Assembly (NCBI RefSeq): GCF_001559865.1
Contig: NZ_LOHE01000068.1
Span: 1-64,000, forward strand
From: Abyssisolibacter fermentans
GTDB lineage: Bacteria; Bacillota; Clostridia; Tissierellales; MCWD3
Direction of reading: 5' to 3'
Length of the DNA: 64,000 nucleotides
The stretch's first letter is position 1. The number at the start of each line of letters is the position of its first letter. This document shows positions 61,600 through 64,000 of this stretch, piece after piece. Both the position numbers and the translations under genes were made by a program. Below the pieces are notes generated by a model, which did no database searches, was not told where the DNA came from, and was given only the letters and a program-made list of their open reading frames with translations.

Positions 61600-62181
61600 A
61601 TGAGTGATGATATTGATAAATCAAGGGTACATTTTATTAATGAGCAAAAAATTAACATAAGCAAAGTAAGACGTGAAGGTTATATATTAGATATTGGTGG
61701 CGGCGGCGAAGGTGTCATTGGTCAATTATATGGAGAACAGGTAGTTGCAATAGATCCTTTGGAAAGTGAATTAGAAGAAGCTCCAACAACTGGAGCATTG
61801 AGAATTATAATGAATGCGAAAGATCTTAAGTTTTTGGATAATCAATTTAATACAGTTACATCATTTTTTACAATGATGTACATATCTAATGAAGATATTG
61901 AAAAAGTATTTAAAGAAATATATAGAGTTTTGAAATTAGATGGTGAGTTTTTATTCTGGGATTTAAATATACCTGCTTTTACTAATACTGATAAGGACAT
62001 TTATGCTGTACCACTAAAAATACATTTGGAAGATAAAATTATAGAAACAGGTTATGGTGTACAATGGAAAGGAAGAGAGCAAAATATTGATTTGTATATT
62101 GAACTTGGTAAAAAAATAGGGTTTAAAGTTATTGAACAAAAACTAAATGAACAAACATATTATATAAAATTTAAAAAATAA
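61600..62181 (+). CDS. class I SAM-dependent methyltransferase
   Basis: About 193 residues. The motif I glycine-rich loop is YILDIGGGGEGVIGQLYG (about 31-48), motif II acidic end VAIDPLESELEEA, and post-I NTVTSFFTMMYI is followed by RVLKLDGEFLFWDL. The substrate cannot be assigned. Start at ATG 61600 behind GAGGAGGT. Followed by a terminator. Confidence 0.92.
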   Translation: MSDDIDKSRVHFINEQKINISKVRREGYILDIGGGGEGVIGQLYGEQVVAIDPLESELEEAPTTGALRIIMNAKDLKFLDNQFNTVTSFFTMMYISNEDIEKVFKEIYRVLKLDGEFLFWDLNIPAFTNTDKDIYAVPLKIHLEDKIIETGYGVQWKGREQNIDLYIELGKKIGFKVIEQKLNEQTYYIKFKK

Positions 62182-62695
62182 ATTGTGATTAATTCACAAT
62201 TATATTAAGATGGGTAACTCAAAATTTATTATGAGTTACCCATCTTTGCTTAATTAAGGTATTACAAAATTATAAACCAATTTTTCATGATTCTTTGTAC
62301 TCTCAACAATTATTAAACCAATCTATGATATTTAATACTTATCTTGCCAAACATTCTATTGCTATTTATAAAATATGCTAACTAAGAATATATTGATAAA
62401 ATTTACCTTTTGCATAATCAAATAATTTTATTATTATATATCTATTTATGATTTGCATGACAAATATATAAAGCAAAACTTTTAGAAATATAAAAAAACA
62501 GTCATATTTATATCCCTTTTAATATATAACTTAATAAAGAATAGATTATTTTATTTTCTAAACAGTAAATAACACTTAATGAAATAAGAAATGCTTGATT
62601 TTAGAACAAGCCTATAGTTAATTTTTACTGATGAAAGGGGGTATATATACTTTTTAATTATTTGTTATCGTTATTTTATAAAGAGGGGGAAGTAT
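62182..62695. other. intergenic region
   Basis: Contains a small hairpin (ATTGTGA/TTCACAAT, 62183-62200), the terminator at 62208-62246 and then about 400 nt of AT-rich DNA. The promoter of the ABC importer operon must lie here, but no clear -35/-10 pair was seen. Confidence 0.5.
62208..62246 (+). terminator. intrinsic terminator
   Basis: AAGATGGGTAACTCA pairs with TGAGTTACCCATCTT around a 9-nt loop. It follows the methyltransferase gene by 27 nt. Confidence 0.85.
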
Positions 62696-63838
62696 ATGTT
62701 AAAACGACTGTTAGTTACTTTATTAGTATTTATAATGATTTTTAGTTTAGCTGCTTGTAATGGAAAAGAAGTTAGTAATGACAATGATGGTAAGTGGAAA
62801 ATAGGTATTATGACTGGTACTGTTTCTCAAAATGAAGAGGAATATAGAGCTGCTCAAAGGGTTCAAGAAAAATATGGTAAGGATAGAGTGCTGTTACAAA
62901 CATTTCCTGATCAGTTTATGAAAGAACAAGAGACTGTTATACAAAATGTTATGACTATGGCATCTGACCAAGATTTGAAGGTTATAATTATATGTCAGGC
63001 AATTCCGGGTACTTGCGCTGCAATTGATAAAGTAAAAGAAATTAGAGATGATATTTTATTTATTGTTGGTAGTGTAGCTGAGGATCCAAAAATGATATCT
63101 TCTAAGGCAGATGTAATATTCCAAATAGATGAGTTAGGAATGGGACCTGCTGTACCTAAACAAGCACAAAAAATGGGAGCAAAAGTTTTTGTACATTATT
63201 CATTCCCACGACACATGTCTTATGCACTATTATCTAAAAGAAGAGATATGTTTAGAGAAGAATGTGAAAAGTTAGGCATAAAATTTGTAGAAGCTACAGC
63301 TCCTGATCCAACTGGAGATGCAGGAATATCAGGTACACAGCAGTTTATATTAGAAGATGTTCCTAGAAAAGTTGCTAAATATGGTAAAGACACAAATTTC
63401 TTTTCTACAAATTGTGCTATGATGGAACCTCTTATCAGATCCGTTCTTAATGAAAAAGCTATATTTGCTCAACAATGCTGCCCATCCCCATATCATGGTT
63501 ATCCAGGTGCGTTGGGAATAGAAATACCAGAAGATAAAAAAGGCAGTGTTGATTATATAATTGATGAGATATCAAAGAAAGTTGAAAATGGTGGTAATAA
63601 AGGTAGAATGTCAACTTGGCCAGTACCTATGGCTATGATGTTTATTGAAGCAGGAGCAGAATATGCTGTTGATTATATCAAAGGAAATACAGATGGAAAA
63701 CTTGATATAGACAAAATAAAAGAACACTTTAAGGAATATGCAGATGCTGATATGCAAATAACACCATATCATGATGATGAGACTGGTAAAACTTACGAAA
63801 ATTACTTAATGATATTATCTGATTTTATAGATTTTTAG
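62696..63838 (+). CDS. DUF3798 lipoprotein, ABC importer substrate-binding protein
   Basis: A 380-residue lipoprotein: signal peptide and lipobox SLAAC (Cys21), then a DUF3798 domain related to periplasmic sugar-binding proteins. Segments include KIGIMTGTVSQNEEEYRAAQ, LQTFPDQFMKEQET, and HYSFPRHMSYALLSKRRDMF. It binds a ligand outside the cell for an ABC importer; the ligand is unknown. Start behind GAGGGGG. The ATPase gene begins 86 nt later. Confidence 0.94.
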   Translation: MLKRLLVTLLVFIMIFSLAACNGKEVSNDNDGKWKIGIMTGTVSQNEEEYRAAQRVQEKYGKDRVLLQTFPDQFMKEQETVIQNVMTMASDQDLKVIIICQAIPGTCAAIDKVKEIRDDILFIVGSVAEDPKMISSKADVIFQIDELGMGPAVPKQAQKMGAKVFVHYSFPRHMSYALLSKRRDMFREECEKLGIKFVEATAPDPTGDAGISGTQQFILEDVPRKVAKYGKDTNFFSTNCAMMEPLIRSVLNEKAIFAQQCCPSPYHGYPGALGIEIPEDKKGSVDYIIDEISKKVENGGNKGRMSTWPVPMAMMFIEAGAEYAVDYIKGNTDGKLDIDKIKEHFKEYADADMQITPYHDDETGKTYENYLMILSDFIDF

Positions 63839-63840
63839 AG

Positions 63841-63871
63841 GTAAGTGAGGTTGCCTTTATGGCAGCCTTAC
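63841..63871 (+). repeat. stem-loop between substrate-binding and ATPase genes
   Basis: GTAAG and AGGTTGCC pair with GGCAGCCT and CTTAC around a short TTTAT loop. There is no T-run. Such stem-loops after the first gene of importer operons can stabilise its mRNA, giving more binding protein than ATPase. Confidence 0.5.
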
Positions 63872-63923
63872 AATTATCATATACAAAAAATAATACCTTT
63901 TAATTTAGGGGGTGTAATTATAT

Positions 63924-64000
63924 TTGAGTGCTAAATATACATTGCAAATGAATGGGATTGTCAAAGAATACTTTGGTAATAGAGTTTTAAATGGAATAGA
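63924..64000 (+). CDS. sugar-type ABC importer ATP-binding protein (5' end only)
   Basis: Starts at TTG 63924 behind AGGGGGTG and runs off the window after 25 codons. The product begins MSAKYTLQMNGIVKEYFGNR followed by VLNGI, the usual start of a sugar ABC ATPase (LxMxGIxKxFxGxxVLxxI-type). Direction and spacing match the DUF3798 operon. Confidence 0.82.
   Translation, partial: MSAKYTLQMNGIVKEYFGNRVLNGI

Noticed and set aside
1-64000. tRNA, rRNA, insertion sequence and prophage genes
   Set aside because: None recognised on either strand; the structured elements at 8.4, 35.3 and 40.2 kb do not have tRNA features.

Overview
The window is AT-rich DNA with tightly packed genes, strong AGGAGG-type ribosome binding sites and frequent TTG or GTG starts. 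It carries a spoIIA-sigF/spoVA sporulation block, sspH, yunB, an [FeFe]-hydrogenase-type protein and an asnA T-box leader. Together these point to an anaerobic, endospore-forming member of the Clostridia. The species cannot be named from the sequence alone. No rRNA, tRNA, CRISPR array, transposase or complete prophage was seen.

Layout. 0.4-4.7 kb: a membrane-anchored protein with an ABC-2 exporter (one ATPase, two permeases). 5.2-9.7 kb: signal peptidase I, a YdjM-like membrane protein, an acetyltransferase, a TIM-barrel isomerase-like protein, an alpha/beta hydrolase and a 56-residue membrane peptide. 10-26 kb: an accessory stretch of mostly single-gene units. It holds a secreted protein with two pore-forming-toxin-like modules, an APH-type kinase, tandem paralogous small membrane peptides, lipoproteins, two NUDIX hydrolases, a nitroreductase, a nucleotidyltransferase, a DUF1905-C39-like fusion, a DUF1287 protein, a patatin, a two-lobed retropepsin-like protein, a DUF402 protein, a VOC protein and several gene fragments. 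26-36 kb: an ABC-F ATPase with a complex leader, ClpB, a hydrogenase-type protein, a sirtuin and a DMT transporter.

35-43 kb: a tandemly duplicated structured element upstream of a prenol kinase-DUF92 fusion, sspH on the minus strand, an orphan sensor kinase, an EEP-fold hydrolase, and asnA under an Asn-specific T-box. 43.7-49.1 kb: spoIIAA-spoIIAB-sigF, a small membrane peptide, and spoVAA-AB-AC-AD-AEB-AEA, which in the family take dipicolinic acid into and out of the spore. 49-64 kb: a class A penicillin-binding protein, a second patatin, aminopeptidase P, yunB, hflX, an HTH-HEAT protein, a degenerate NUDIX protein, a YigZ protein, a split TauE/SafE pair, nadE, a methyltransferase, and the start of an ABC importer operon cut by the window edge.

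Best leads for something undescribed are the duplicated RNA-like element at 35.26-35.52 kb, the duplicated secreted protein at 10.25-11.86 kb, the small membrane peptide family at 14.5-14.95 kb, and fold-back elements at 8.4 and 40.2 kb. Several genes under 60 codons, including sspH, are added here from ribosome binding sites, promoters and terminators read directly.
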